From Saccharomonospora amisosensis (GTDB lineage: Bacteria; Actinomycetota; Actinomycetes; Mycobacteriales; Pseudonocardiaceae), in assembly GCF_011761185.1 (NCBI RefSeq), contig NZ_JAAOYM010000001.1, forward strand, positions 310,001 through 374,000: DNA of 64,000 bases, written 5' to 3'. A program made the translations under genes and the position numbers. Numbering within the stretch: position 1 is the stretch's first letter; each line of letters starts with the position of its first letter. A model generated the notes under the pieces. It saw nothing but the letters and a program-made list of their open reading frames with translations, made no database searches and had not been told where the DNA came from. Shown piece by piece: positions 54,889-63,656 of the stretch.

Positions 54889-55731
54889 GTGAGCCTGTTG
54901 CGAGACGACGAGGGTCGCGTACCGATGACCTTCCGGGTGCCGAAGGAGTCGGTGTTGTCGCTGCCGAAGGAGCCACCGCAGCGGCCCTCCGTGCCAAAGG
55001 ACGCGGCGACGGTGATGCTGCTGCGTGACCCCGCGGATTCGCCCGGTGCCGGCGTGGAGGTTTTCCTCCAGCGGCGCGTTGCCGGGATGGCTTTCGCGGG
55101 CGGCATGACCGTGTTCCCCGGCGGAGGTGTCGACGCCCGCGACGCCGACGCCTCGGTGAGCTGGGTGGGACCGCCGCCATCGCGGTGGGCGGAGTGGTTC
55201 TCCTGCTCGGAGTCCGTGGCGAGAGCGCTGGTGTGCGCGGCGGTGCGGGAGACGTTCGAGGAGTCGGGTGTGCTGCTGGCGGGCGACGAGTCCGGCGCCG
55301 TCACCGATACCGCCCGGTACGCCGACGCCCGGCAGGCGCTGGTTTCGAGGGACCTGTCGCTGGCGGCCTTCCTGGCCGACGCCGGGCTCACGCTGCGGGC
55401 GGACCTGCTGCGCCCGTGGGCTAACTGGGTGACCCCGGAACAGGAGCCCCGGCGCTACGACACACGCTTCTTCGTGGCGGCGCTTCCGGCTGGCCAGCGT
55501 GCCGACGGCGCGACCACTGAGGCGGAGGACTCGGGCTGGCACCGGCCGAGCGACGCGATCGCCGCTGCCGAGGCCGGTCGCAGCGGGCTGATGCCGCCGA
55601 CCTGGTTCACGCTCGACGAACTAGCAGGCTTCGACTCGGTGTCGGACGTACTGGCGGTGGAGCGCGACGTCCGACGGATCACCCCCCGGCTCGTGCTCGA
55701 CGGCGACGTGGTGCGGGTGGAGCTGCCATGA
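54889..55731 (+). CDS. Nudix hydrolase family protein
   Basis: This 280-aa protein has an interrupted Nudix box: GGMTVFPGGGVDARD, then after an insert of about 35 residues AAVRETFEESGVLL (RE...EE.G core). GTG 54889 sits 7 nt after a TATCTT -10-like box, indicating a possibly leaderless mRNA; ATG 54925 is an alternative. It ends overlapping the MBL gene (ATGA). The substrate is unknown (nucleoside diphosphate derivative). Confidence 0.85.
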   Translation: MSLLRDDEGRVPMTFRVPKESVLSLPKEPPQRPSVPKDAATVMLLRDPADSPGAGVEVFLQRRVAGMAFAGGMTVFPGGGVDARDADASVSWVGPPPSRWAEWFSCSESVARALVCAAVRETFEESGVLLAGDESGAVTDTARYADARQALVSRDLSLAAFLADAGLTLRADLLRPWANWVTPEQEPRRYDTRFFVAALPAGQRADGATTEAEDSGWHRPSDAIAAAEAGRSGLMPPTWFTLDELAGFDSVSDVLAVERDVRRITPRLVLDGDVVRVELP

Positions 55732-56504
55732 CCCATCCCGCGTACGGCACGCTGCGGCGGGTTTCGAAGGCCGCGTCGGTGCTGCTGGAGAACAATCCCT
55801 CGACCATGACGCTGGAGGGCACCAACACGTGGGTGCTCGGCGCCCCCGGCGCGTCCAGCCGGATCATCGTCGACCCCGGCTATGAGGATGTCGATCACCT
55901 CGGCAGGCTGCTCGGTGGTGCGCCGGTCGAGTTGATCCTGCTGACGCATCACCATCCCGACCATTCCGAAGGCGCGCCCTGGCTTGCCGGCCGGGTCGAC
56001 GCGCCGGTGCTGGCCTTCGATGCCGAGCTGTGCCAGGGCGGCGACCCGATCGGAGCCGACCAGGTGATCAAGGCCGCGGGGTTGGAGTTGCAGGTGCTGC
56101 ACACTCCCGGCCACACGGCCGACTCGGTCACACTGCGGTTCGACCACGACGGCCTCACCCACGCGCTCACCGGCGACACCGTGCTCGGCAAGGGCACGAC
56201 CGTGCTTACCGACCTCGGCGACTACCTGGACTCGTTGGCGAGGCTGCGAGGGCTGCCTCGGGGCTCCATCGGGTTGCCCGGTCATGGGCCGGAGCTGGCC
56301 GATCTTGCCGTGACGGCACGCCAGTACTACGACCACCGGCAGCAGCGGCTCGACCAGGTGCGCGCGGCCCTGCGGCAGCTCGGCGAGGACGCGACGCCGA
56401 GGCAGGTGGTGGAGGTGGTCTACGCCGACGTCGACAGGGCGCTGTGGGGACCCGCCGAGTTCAGCGTACGGGCGCAGTTGGAGTACCTGCGCTCGGTCGG
56501 GTAG
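55728..56504 (+). CDS. metallo-beta-lactamase-fold hydrolase (LACTB2/Rv3677c-like)
   Basis: This 258-aa protein has zinc motifs THHHPDHSEG (HxHxDH), HTPGHTADSV and the aspartate in LTGDTVLGKGT. A last His lies in GLPGHGP. Residue 30 onward (GTNTWVLG) is typical of LACTB2-like enzymes, which are endoribonucleases or thioester hydrolases in other organisms. ATG 55728 overlaps the Nudix stop. It lies before crp as Rv3677c does. Confidence 0.88.
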   Translation: MTHPAYGTLRRVSKAASVLLENNPSTMTLEGTNTWVLGAPGASSRIIVDPGYEDVDHLGRLLGGAPVELILLTHHHPDHSEGAPWLAGRVDAPVLAFDAELCQGGDPIGADQVIKAAGLELQVLHTPGHTADSVTLRFDHDGLTHALTGDTVLGKGTTVLTDLGDYLDSLARLRGLPRGSIGLPGHGPELADLAVTARQYYDHRQQRLDQVRAALRQLGEDATPRQVVEVVYADVDRALWGPAEFSVRAQLEYLRSVG

Positions 56505-56509
56505 CCGGC

Positions 56510-57754
56510 TCAGCAGGCGACCGGCTCGGTTCCCGGTCGAAGTGGCTCGGTGGTGCGGATGGTGGACCGCAGCAGCCAGACCGCGCCCGCCACCACGGTG
56601 GCGCAGGCCGCCGCAGTGAGGAAGGCGAGCGGTGGTCCGCTGCGCTCTACCAGGTAGCCGCTCACCGACTGGCCGAACGCGAGTCCGAGCGTGATGGCTG
56701 TGACCACCCAACCGAACGCCTCTGCCGCCGTGCCGCGCGGCGCCACGAGTTCGATGGCCACCGAGTGCGCTGTGGACTGCGGGGTAATGAGCGCACCCGC
56801 GACGAGCAGGGCCAGCCCGAGCCCCCACAGCGACGACGGCACAGCCAGCAGCGCGACGCCCGCACCGAACACCGCGAGCAGCACGGGCAGTCTCAGGTGC
56901 AGGCTCCGCGGCCATGGCCGCATGCTGTAGGCCAGTCCGAAGCCGACCGAGCTGACCGACCACAGCGACAGCAGCAGGCCGCCCGTCACGACGCTGCCCG
57001 CCGCCGAGGCCGCGGCCGGTACGGCGACCTCGACGAACCCGATCACCATGCCGAAGCCGCCCGCGGCGAGTGCCAGCGTGCGCAGCCCGGGGCTGGCGAG
57101 TGCCCCGAGTAGTCGCGAGGGACGCTCGTCGGCGGGGCCCCACGCCCGCACGGCGGGGCTCAACGCGAACAGCACCGAGCCCACCACCATGCACGCGGCC
57201 CCGAACACCAGGCCGGTTCCCGCCCACGGTGCCGCGGTCAGCGCTCCGGCCAGCCCTGGGCCGAGGATGAAGAACACCTCCATGCTGATCGCCTCGTAGG
57301 ACAGCGCGGCGTCGCGGGCGGGGCCGGGTGGCAGCAGCCGCGCCCAGAGCGCCCGGGAGGCCGAGCCGGTCATCGGCTCGCTGACGCCGATGCCTGCGGC
57401 CATGACCGCGAGTACGGGCGTCGCCGCGCGCGACTCGATCGCGACTACGAGAGCGGCAAGCAGCAGCGTGAACAGCGCGGCGACGGCGAGCAGCGGTCGG
57501 GTGGGCCCGCACCTGTCGATCAGCCTGCCCTGGACGACCGAGCCCACCGAGACCCCTGCCAACGTGCTGGCCGATACGAGGCCTGCCGTGGTGAACGAGC
57601 CGGTTTGCCGCTGCACGTAGAGCAGCGCCGAGATTCCGATCATCGCTATCGGCAGCCGAGCGAACAGCGAGGCGACTACGGGTTCGCGTGAGCCGGGCGC
57701 ACTGAGCGCGGCGCGGTAGTCGGTCAGGCGGGCACCGCCGAAAGACTGGGACAC
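56510..57754 (-). CDS. major facilitator superfamily transporter
   Basis: This 414-aa protein has about twelve spans with the loop GSVVQGRLIDRCGPTRPLL. It is related to the MFS gene at 37826-39031. GTG 57754. It is inserted between MBL and crp relative to mycobacteria. A GTAC-rich palindrome just upstream (57775) suggests a local regulator. The substrate is unknown. Confidence 0.85.
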   Translation of the reverse strand: MSQSFGGARLTDYRAALSAPGSREPVVASLFARLPIAMIGISALLYVQRQTGSFTTAGLVSASTLAGVSVGSVVQGRLIDRCGPTRPLLAVAALFTLLLAALVVAIESRAATPVLAVMAAGIGVSEPMTGSASRALWARLLPPGPARDAALSYEAISMEVFFILGPGLAGALTAAPWAGTGLVFGAACMVVGSVLFALSPAVRAWGPADERPSRLLGALASPGLRTLALAAGGFGMVIGFVEVAVPAAASAAGSVVTGGLLLSLWSVSSVGFGLAYSMRPWPRSLHLRLPVLLAVFGAGVALLAVPSSLWGLGLALLVAGALITPQSTAHSVAIELVAPRGTAAEAFGWVVTAITLGLAFGQSVSGYLVERSGPPLAFLTAAACATVVAGAVWLLRSTIRTTEPLRPGTEPVAC

Positions 57755-57774
57755 GCGTACCAGTATGGCGAGTC

Positions 57775-57790
57775 TGGTACTGAAGTACCA
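57775..57790. promoter_or_regulatory. GTAC palindrome upstream of the MFS gene
   Basis: TGGTACT and AGTACCA face each other across GA; a third half-site GTACCAGTA lies at 57757-57765, next to the GTG start. It is a candidate operator for control of the exporter. Confidence 0.45.
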
Positions 57791-58090
57791 ATTATGAAAT
57801 CAGAAAACTTGAACAAATCGACCCGGAAGAGGTGTGAACGCCAGCCGGTCTGGGTAACCAAGTCTCAGTTGGATAACGGTACGCGTTATCGGGCATCAAA
57901 CCCGGCCCCCACGCGTCCTTGAGGGTGAACGGCCTTGAGTTGATGGGTAGGGGTCGTGCGATGGTTGTCATAACACAACGGGTCGAGCCGAGCACAGGCT
58001 CGAACCAATAGAGACTCCCTCCGGATTCGGGTCGGGGCCTACACCGGAGGGCGGGGAGCGCGGGCTGTCGGGGGATGGTCCGCGCAAAGG

Positions 58091-58134
58091 CAAGGGGCCG
58101 GTGCGCCACGTCGGGGGTGGCGCCCGGCCCCTTG
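58091..58134. terminator. long-stem terminator downstream of crp
   Basis: CAAGGGGCCGG (58091-58101) pairs with 58124-58134, and GCGCCAC (58103-58109) with 58117-58123, giving 18 bp with one bulged T. TCTTGT follows on the plus strand. It lies 29 bp past the crp stop. Confidence 0.8.
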
Positions 58135-58162
58135 TCTTGTCAGATCGCGGTTGTGTCGCTGG

Positions 58163-58837
58163 TCAGCGAGCCCTTCGGGCCAGTCGCTCCGGGTCCAGGA
58201 TCAGCACGCTCTTGCCTTCCAGTCGCAGCCAGCCGCGGTGAGCGAAGTCGGCGAGCGCCTTGTTCACGGTCTCCCGTGACGCGCCGACATACTGAGCGAT
58301 CTCCTCCTGGGTCAGGTCGTGCGTGACCCGCAGCAGGCCCGCCTCCTGACTGCCGAACCGCTGGGCGAGTTGCAGCAGCGCCCTGGCCACCCGGCCGGGC
58401 ACGTCGGTGAAGATCAGCTCGGCCACCATGTTGTTCGTGCGGCGCAACCTACGGGCGACCACACGCAGTAGCTGCTCGGCGATCTCCGGGCGCGTGGAGA
58501 TCCACTGCCGCAGTGCGGGCCGGTCCATCGTTACGGCGCTGACCTCGGTCACCGTCGTGGCGGTCGACGTGCGAGGGCCGGGGTCGAAGATCGACAACTC
58601 GCCGAACATGTCGGAAGGGCCCATGATCTGGAACAGGTTCTCGCGTCCGTCGGCGGACTTGCGCCCGATCTTCACCTTGCCCGACTTTATGATGTACAGC
58701 TTGTCGCCCGGCTCGCCCTCGTTGAAGATCACGTGGCCGCGGGGGAATTCCACTGTCTCCAAGGTCTGCGCGAGCGCCTCGGCCGCCGCCGGTTCCACAC
58801 CCTGGAAAATGCCCGCGCGGGCCAGGGTCTCGTCCAC
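58163..58837 (-). CDS. crp: Crp/GlxR-type cAMP-responsive global regulator
   Basis: This 224-aa protein has the same length as M. tuberculosis Rv3676. cNMP pocket residues E80 ([14 protein letters not shown]), R89, T90 and T134-N135 are conserved. The DNA-binding helix is [20 protein letters not shown]. It binds TGTGA-N6-TCACA sites and controls hundreds of genes in actinobacteria. GTG 58837 has AGGAGG upstream; the longer open frame lacks similarity. A possible own site lies at 58885. Confidence 0.95.
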   Translation of the reverse strand: MDETLARAGIFQGVEPAAAEALAQTLETVEFPRGHVIFNEGEPGDKLYIIKSGKVKIGRKSADGRENLFQIMGPSDMFGELSIFDPGPRTSTATTVTEVSAVTMDRPALRQWISTRPEIAEQLLRVVARRLRRTNNMVAELIFTDVPGRVARALLQLAQRFGSQEAGLLRVTHDLTQEEIAQYVGASRETVNKALADFAHRGWLRLEGKSVLILDPERLARRAR

Positions 58838-58884
58838 CTCGTGCCTCCTTTGAGAAGCGACCCCGATCCTCGAGTGCAGAGGAG

Positions 58885-58900
58885 CGTGTCGCCGATCACT
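58885..58900. promoter_or_regulatory. possible Crp site upstream of crp
   Basis: CGTGT-N6-TCACT matches the Crp half-site pattern GTG-N8-CAC about 48 bp before the crp start. It suggests autoregulation. It is one mismatch per side from the full consensus. Confidence 0.4.
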
Positions 58901-59056
58901 AAAATGCAGTGTAGGGCGTGCCCCCGAGTTCGCTTCCCGGCTCACCGCCGAAACGGTCGACCACGGCCCGCTCGGTCAGGTGGTCCCTGCGCTGAGCTTC
59001 CACGCATGTACGGCCTGTTAGAGCGGCCCCGGAAGGATCTCGTCCGACCGAACAGC

Positions 59057-59308
59057 CTAACCCCGAACCCGCCGTGACTTGAGTTTGGTGGCCCTACCCG
59101 AGACGCGGCGAAGTCGAAAGAGCTCCAGCGCACGGCCGATACCGTGGCCGTAGAGCGCGCGCACCTCGTCCGGCCTCGCCTGTTCCAGAAACTCCTCGAC
59201 GTCTTCCCCGCGTACCGACACGTGCCGCAGGCGATTCTCGACGCGCTCCATGCCCAGTGCGAAGAGCATGACCACGACCGGCACCGCGATCACGAACCAG
59301 ACGGTCAT
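59057..59308 (-). CDS. small membrane protein (Rv3675-like position)
   Basis: This 83-aa protein has one N-terminal span (VWFVIAVPVVVMLFALGM) and a basic cytoplasmic tail (LFRLRRVSGRATKLKSRRVR). ATG 59308 has GGGAGTG upstream. It diverges from nth and lies between nth and crp as Rv3675 does. The function is unknown. Confidence 0.7.
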   Translation of the reverse strand: MTVWFVIAVPVVVMLFALGMERVENRLRHVSVRGEDVEEFLEQARPDEVRALYGHGIGRALELFRLRRVSGRATKLKSRRVRG

Positions 59309-59421
59309 ATCACTCCCGATCCCTTGCCCATGGCGGTTCGTCTCACCGTGCCGAGGTCGGTGGTGGCCCACTGAACGAAGCACGTGACACCATGGTTCGG
59401 CGGCGCACGTAGGCTAGCGGG

Positions 59422-60192
59422 GTGTCATCCGCCGCCGGTCAAGCACCCCGCAAGAGGCGCGCCTTCGCCGAAGAGAGCCAGTTGTCGTTGGTCAGACGCG
59501 CGCGGCGTATGAAGCGTTGCCTTGACGAGGCTTATCCAAACGCCCATTGCGAGCTGGATTTCGGTACACCACTGGATCTGCTCGTCGCCGTCATCCTGTC
59601 GGCGCAGTGCACGGACGAGCGGGTCAACGCCGTCACGCCGACGCTGTTCGCCCGTTACCCCGCTGCCGCCGACTACGCGGGCGCCGACAGGGCGGAACTG
59701 GAGGAACTGATCAGGCCGACCGGCTTCTACCGGAACAAGGCCAGCTCGCTGATGGGACTCGGTGCCGCCCTCGTCGAGCGGCACGACGGCGAGGTTCCCG
59801 GCACGCTCGAGGAGCTGGTGAAGCTTCCCGGCGTGGGCCGCAAGACCGCCAACGTGGTGCTCGGTGAGGCCTTTGGCGTGCCGGGAATCACTGTGGACAC
59901 TCACTTCGGCAGGCTCGTGCGCCGCTGGAACTGGACGCGGGAGGAAGATCCCGTCAAGGTCGAGCACGAGGTGGGTCAGTTGATCCCGCGCAAGGAGTGG
60001 ACGATGCTGTCGCACCGGGTGATCTTCCACGGCAGGCGCGTCTGCCACGCTCGCAAACCCGCGTGCGGCGCGTGTCCGCTCGCCCGTGACTGCCCTTCCT
60101 TCGGGGCGGGACCGACCGAGTTCGAGGCCGCGGCCAAACTGGTCAAGGGCCCCGAACGTGAGCATCTGCTGACCATGGTGAAGAGCTCTTGA
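59422..60192 (+). CDS. nth: endonuclease III (bifunctional DNA glycosylase/AP lyase)
   Basis: It removes oxidised pyrimidines from DNA and cuts the resulting abasic site. It has 256 aa. The HhH motif [13 protein letters not shown] carries catalytic K141, and D159 is in VDTHFGRL. The [4Fe-4S] cysteines are C208, C215, C218 and C224 (C-x6-C-x2-C-x5-C). GTG 59422. The stop overlaps the next TTG start, beginning a tight nth, thioredoxin-like, Nudix and marP operon. Confidence 0.95.
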   Translation: MSSAAGQAPRKRRAFAEESQLSLVRRARRMKRCLDEAYPNAHCELDFGTPLDLLVAVILSAQCTDERVNAVTPTLFARYPAAADYAGADRAELEELIRPTGFYRNKASSLMGLGAALVERHDGEVPGTLEELVKLPGVGRKTANVVLGEAFGVPGITVDTHFGRLVRRWNWTREEDPVKVEHEVGQLIPRKEWTMLSHRVIFHGRRVCHARKPACGACPLARDCPSFGAGPTEFEAAAKLVKGPEREHLLTMVKSS

Positions 60193-60794
60193 CGACCGCG
60201 ACCAAGTGGGCACTCGCCGCGGGCGCGCTCGTGCTCGCAATGCTCGTGGCGTTACTGCCGCGCGTCGGTGGCTCGCAGGACGCCGACAACCAAGCTGCCA
60301 GGCAGGAACTGGCACCAGCCCGCGCTGCCGCGGCGCTTCGGGCGTGCCCCGGTCCTGGGCAGGGAAAGCTGGAACGGCTGGCCGGGGTCGAGGCCACCTG
60401 CCTCGGTGACGGGTCCAGGATCGATCTCGGCAGCGCCCTCGCGGGTGAGCCGACCCTGGTCAACGTGTGGGCTACCTGGTGTGAGCCGTGCCGCGAGGAA
60501 CTGCCGCTGTTGCAGACGTACGCGGCAGGCCCCGACGCGGTGCGGGTGCTCACCGTGCAGGTGGAGAGTTCGGCCAGGGACGGGTTGGAGCTGCTGGCCG
60601 AACTAGACGTGCACCTACCCGCCGTGCACGACGGTGACGGGCCTACCGGGCCCGTCCGTGAGGCACTGAAGGTGCCGAGGGCCCTGCCTGCCTCCTACCT
60701 GGTGGATGCGGACGGGACGGTGCGGTTCATCGCGCAGCCACGGTTGTTCACCTCGGTCGAGCAGATCCGGCAGGCAGTGGAGCGTGCCAGGTGA
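60189..60794 (+). CDS. TlpA/thioredoxin-like membrane-anchored protein (Rv3673-like)
   Basis: This 201-aa protein has an N-terminal signal anchor ([18 protein letters not shown]) and an extracytoplasmic thioredoxin fold with active site WCEPC (in [18 protein letters not shown]). Two further cysteines precede it (ACPGPG and ATCLGD). TTG 60189 overlaps the nth stop. It probably reduces or exchanges disulfides of exported proteins. Confidence 0.88.
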   Translation: MTTATKWALAAGALVLAMLVALLPRVGGSQDADNQAARQELAPARAAAALRACPGPGQGKLERLAGVEATCLGDGSRIDLGSALAGEPTLVNVWATWCEPCREELPLLQTYAAGPDAVRVLTVQVESSARDGLELLAELDVHLPAVHDGDGPTGPVREALKVPRALPASYLVDADGTVRFIAQPRLFTSVEQIRQAVERAR

Positions 60795-61498
60795 CGGGTC
60801 CGCTTGTGCATCCCGACGAGACACCCCACTGGCTGCGTGGCCTTGTCGAGGTCAGTGCGGAGCTTGACGCGGCCACCTTCACGCGGTTCGCGCCGCCGAG
60901 GGACCGGCCCACTCGGGACGCCTCGGTCCTGGTGCTGTTCGGCGACGACCACCACGGCCCGGACGTGTTGCTGCTGCGCAGGGCCGACACGCTGGACTCG
61001 CACGCGGGTCAGGTCGCTTTCCCCGGAGGTGGCGTCGAGGCCGCCGACGGTGGGCCGGTCGACACCGCACTGCGGGAGGCGGAGGAGGAGACCGGAGTGG
61101 ACCCCGCCGGGGTACGCCCTGTCGCGGTGCTGCCCCAGTTGTACGTGCCGGTGTCCGGGTTCGCCGTCACGCCTGTCCTCGCGCACTGGCAGCGACCCTC
61201 ACCCGTGCGAGCGGTCGACCCGAGAGAGACCGCCACCGTCGCGAGGGTTCCCGTCGCCGAACTCGCCGAGCCCTCCAACCGGTTCCAGGTCTACAAGCGA
61301 GGCAGCGGCTGGAAGGGACCAGCCTTCGAGGTCGACGGGCTGTTCGTTTGGGGCTTCACCGCCGGTCTGCTTTCCGTCCTGCTCAATCTCGGAGGTTGGG
61401 AGCGGGACTGGGACACCACGGACGTGCGAGATCTTGACGTAGCGTTGGCCGAACACGAGGCTCGCGTGCGGCGGGCGGTGTTCGGTCGCGGCGAGTAG
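60791..61498 (+). CDS. Nudix hydrolase, CoA pyrophosphatase type (Rv3672-like)
   Basis: This 235-aa protein has the CoA-Nudix signature LDSHAGQVAFPGGGVEAADG running into the Nudix box ALREAEEETGVDP. It probably cleaves CoA or its derivatives to 4'-phosphopantetheine and 3',5'-ADP. GTG 60791 overlaps the preceding stop (GTGA). It is co-transcribed with marP. Confidence 0.88.
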   Translation: MTGPLVHPDETPHWLRGLVEVSAELDAATFTRFAPPRDRPTRDASVLVLFGDDHHGPDVLLLRRADTLDSHAGQVAFPGGGVEAADGGPVDTALREAEEETGVDPAGVRPVAVLPQLYVPVSGFAVTPVLAHWQRPSPVRAVDPRETATVARVPVAELAEPSNRFQVYKRGSGWKGPAFEVDGLFVWGFTAGLLSVLLNLGGWERDWDTTDVRDLDVALAEHEARVRRAVFGRGE

Positions 61499-61507
61499 GG
61501 AGAGACG

Positions 61508-62692
61508 TTGAACTGGGTCGACGTGCTGGTCATTCTGCTGGCCCTGCTCGCGGCGATCTCCGGGGCTCGGCAGGGCGTCGTGATCGCGCTGCCCGCGTTC
61601 CTCGGGGTGATCGCGGGCGCGATCCTGGGCATACAGGTGGCGCCGCTGGTGATCGACCTGTTCGAACACCCGGCCGCCAGGGTGGCCTTCGCGGTAGGCA
61701 CGGTGGTGTTCCTCGTCGCGTTGGGCGAGACGTTCGGGGTGTGGCTGGGCAACAAGCTCAAGCGCAGGATCTCCTCACCCGGAATCTCGGGGCTCGACAG
61801 CACCCTCGGCGCCGTCGTGCAGGGCGTCGTGGTGTTCGTCGTGGCGTGGCTGATCGCCCTGCCGCTGACCAGTGTCGCCGCACTGCCAGGGCTGGCGAGG
61901 GCGATCAACAACTCGGTCGTGCTCGGCGGCGTGAACTCGATGATGCCCGACGCCGTGCAGGGTCTGCCCTCCGACCTGCGCAGGTTGCTCGACGAGTCCG
62001 GTTTTCCCTCCATCGTCGGGCCGTTCCAGAACGCGCCCGTCCGCGAGATCCAGCCCCCCGATCCCGCACTGCAGAACAGCCAGGTGGTGCGTGAGCTACG
62101 GGACAGTGTGCTCAAGATCCGGGGTGTCGCGCCTTCCTGCTCGCGCTCCCTCGAGGGCAGCGGGTTCGCGGTCTCGCCCGACCGCGTGGTGACCAACGCG
62201 CACGTCGTCGCGGGCACCGACGAGGTATCTGTCGAGACCGACGAAGGCAGTCGCAGTGCCACGGTGGTCTACTACGACCCCGGTACCGATGTCGCCGTAC
62301 TGGCGGTTCCCGGCCTGGACGCGGAACCGTTGCGGCTGGCGGCGGAGGACGCGGGAGCAGGTGACGACGCCATCGCACTCGGCTACCCGCTGGACGGACC
62401 GTACACGGCGTCTCCAACGCGCATCCGAGAGCGGATCACCCTGCGCGGACCGGACATCTACGACGCCAACACGGTGCAGCGGGACGTCTTCACGGTGCGC
62501 GGCCAGGTGCGCAGCGGAAACTCCGGCGGCCCGCTCGTCGACCCGCAAGGAGAGGTGGTCGGGGTGGTGTTCGGCGCCTCGGTGGAGGACCCCGACACCG
62601 GCTTCGTGCTCACCGCGGACGAGGTTCGCGCGGAGGTCGAGCAGGCGCCTGGCTTCACCACCGAGGAACCGACGGGGCCGTGTACCGCGTGA
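61508..62692 (+). CDS. marP: MarP-like membrane serine protease
   Basis: This 394-aa protein has four hydrophobic segments in the first 125 residues (CvpA-like) and a periplasmic chymotrypsin-fold domain. The catalytic triad is H232 (TNAHVVAG), D261 (DPGTDVAVL) and S339 (GNSGGP). C211 and C392 are placed as the disulfide of M. tuberculosis MarP. In mycobacteria MarP cleaves RipA and protects against acid. TTG 61508 has GGGAGAG upstream. Confidence 0.92.
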   Translation: MNWVDVLVILLALLAAISGARQGVVIALPAFLGVIAGAILGIQVAPLVIDLFEHPAARVAFAVGTVVFLVALGETFGVWLGNKLKRRISSPGISGLDSTLGAVVQGVVVFVVAWLIALPLTSVAALPGLARAINNSVVLGGVNSMMPDAVQGLPSDLRRLLDESGFPSIVGPFQNAPVREIQPPDPALQNSQVVRELRDSVLKIRGVAPSCSRSLEGSGFAVSPDRVVTNAHVVAGTDEVSVETDEGSRSATVVYYDPGTDVAVLAVPGLDAEPLRLAAEDAGAGDDAIALGYPLDGPYTASPTRIRERITLRGPDIYDANTVQRDVFTVRGQVRSGNSGGPLVDPQGEVVGVVFGASVEDPDTGFVLTADEVRAEVEQAPGFTTEEPTGPCTA

Positions 62693-62702
62693 AGCAGCGG
62701 GT

Positions 62703-63650
62703 TCACTTCCCGCGTAGGAACTCCACCAGCACCTTCGTCGTGGTCGCTGGATCCTCCAACTGCGGGTAGTGCCCGATGTCGGGCCGGAGCTCGAACCGCG
62801 AGTACGGGCCCAGCCACGGCGCCGAATCCCGTGCCGTCTCGACCAGCACGACCGGGTCGGCCGCGCCGTGCAGTTGCAGGACCGGCATCCGCAGCCGGGT
62901 GTCGACCGCGTCGGCGAATCGCCTGCCGTCGCCTCGAAACTGTGACCGGAATGCCCAGCGGTAGTACTCAAGCGCGCTGTGCGCTACACCGGGCACGAGC
63001 ATCGCTCTGCGGAAGGTCGCCGCAGTATGCGGGAAGTCCGGGCCGGAGTGCCATGCCTTGCCCGACCAGTCGTGCAGCAGCCGCTCCACGGCAGCCGCGC
63101 TGTCGGCCACCAGCCAACGTTCCGGCGCGATCGGCAGCTGGAACCGCAGCAGGTGTGCCATCGCACGTGCCTGTCCCTGCTTGCGCAGGGCACCGCGGGC
63201 GACAGCCGAGCGAAGCGCAAGCGGGTGAGCGGAGCCGAACACGCTGACCGAGCTCACCACGCGCGGATGCAGCGTCGCCGCCGACCACGCGAGCATGCCG
63301 CCCCAGGCATGGCCAACCAGGTGTGCCTTTCGCTCCCCCAACGCGCGGACCAGTCCCGCCACGTCACCTGCCAGCGTCCACGCGTCGTAGCCACGCGGAG
63401 GTTTGTCGGAGTCACCGTAGCCGCGCAGGTCGGCGGCGACCGCGCGGAAACCGGCATCGGCCAGCGTGCGCAGTTGGTGGTGCCAGGTCCACCAGAACTC
63501 GGCGAAACCGTGTAGCAGCAACACCATCGGACCGGAGCCGGCCTCGGCCACGTGCAGCCGGATACCGTTGGCCGAGACGTCGCGGTGCGTCCATGGGCCG
63601 TCGAGCCGCACTGTCGACGGGTCGGGAGCCGGTACGAGTGGTGGTGCCAA
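62703..63650 (-). CDS. ephE: epoxide hydrolase-like alpha/beta hydrolase (EphE-like)
   Basis: This 315-aa protein has HGFAEFWWTWHHQL (oxyanion HGF) and nucleophile elbow GHAWGG, where the epoxide hydrolase aspartate is replaced by Trp-flanked Ala (G-H-A-W-G-G). The acid is in HGAADPVV and the His in IGHYPQLEDP. In true epoxide hydrolases the elbow is G-H-D-W-G-G, so Ala here would remove the nucleophile. TTG 63650 is the apparent start. Position next to marP matches mycobacterial ephE. Activity is doubtful. Confidence 0.82.
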   Translation of the reverse strand: MAPPLVPAPDPSTVRLDGPWTHRDVSANGIRLHVAEAGSGPMVLLLHGFAEFWWTWHHQLRTLADAGFRAVAADLRGYGDSDKPPRGYDAWTLAGDVAGLVRALGERKAHLVGHAWGGMLAWSAATLHPRVVSSVSVFGSAHPLALRSAVARGALRKQGQARAMAHLLRFQLPIAPERWLVADSAAAVERLLHDWSGKAWHSGPDFPHTAATFRRAMLVPGVAHSALEYYRWAFRSQFRGDGRRFADAVDTRLRMPVLQLHGAADPVVLVETARDSAPWLGPYSRFELRPDIGHYPQLEDPATTTKVLVEFLRGK

Positions 63651-63656
63651 TTCAGG

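Larger units (their letters stand above)
57755..58162. other. 408-bp gene-free region between the MFS gene and crp
   Basis: It holds the MFS promoter palindrome (57775-57790), then an AT-rich stretch (57785-57830). Four successive inverted repeats follow: GATAACG/CGTTATC (57872-57890), GGTCGAGCC/GGCTCGAACC (57981-58006), CCCTCCGG/CCGGAGGG (58017-58051) and the terminator at 58091-58134. The run of structures and the T-containing tail on the plus strand would suit a small RNA read rightward, but no convincing promoter was seen. No ORF is supported. Confidence 0.4.
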
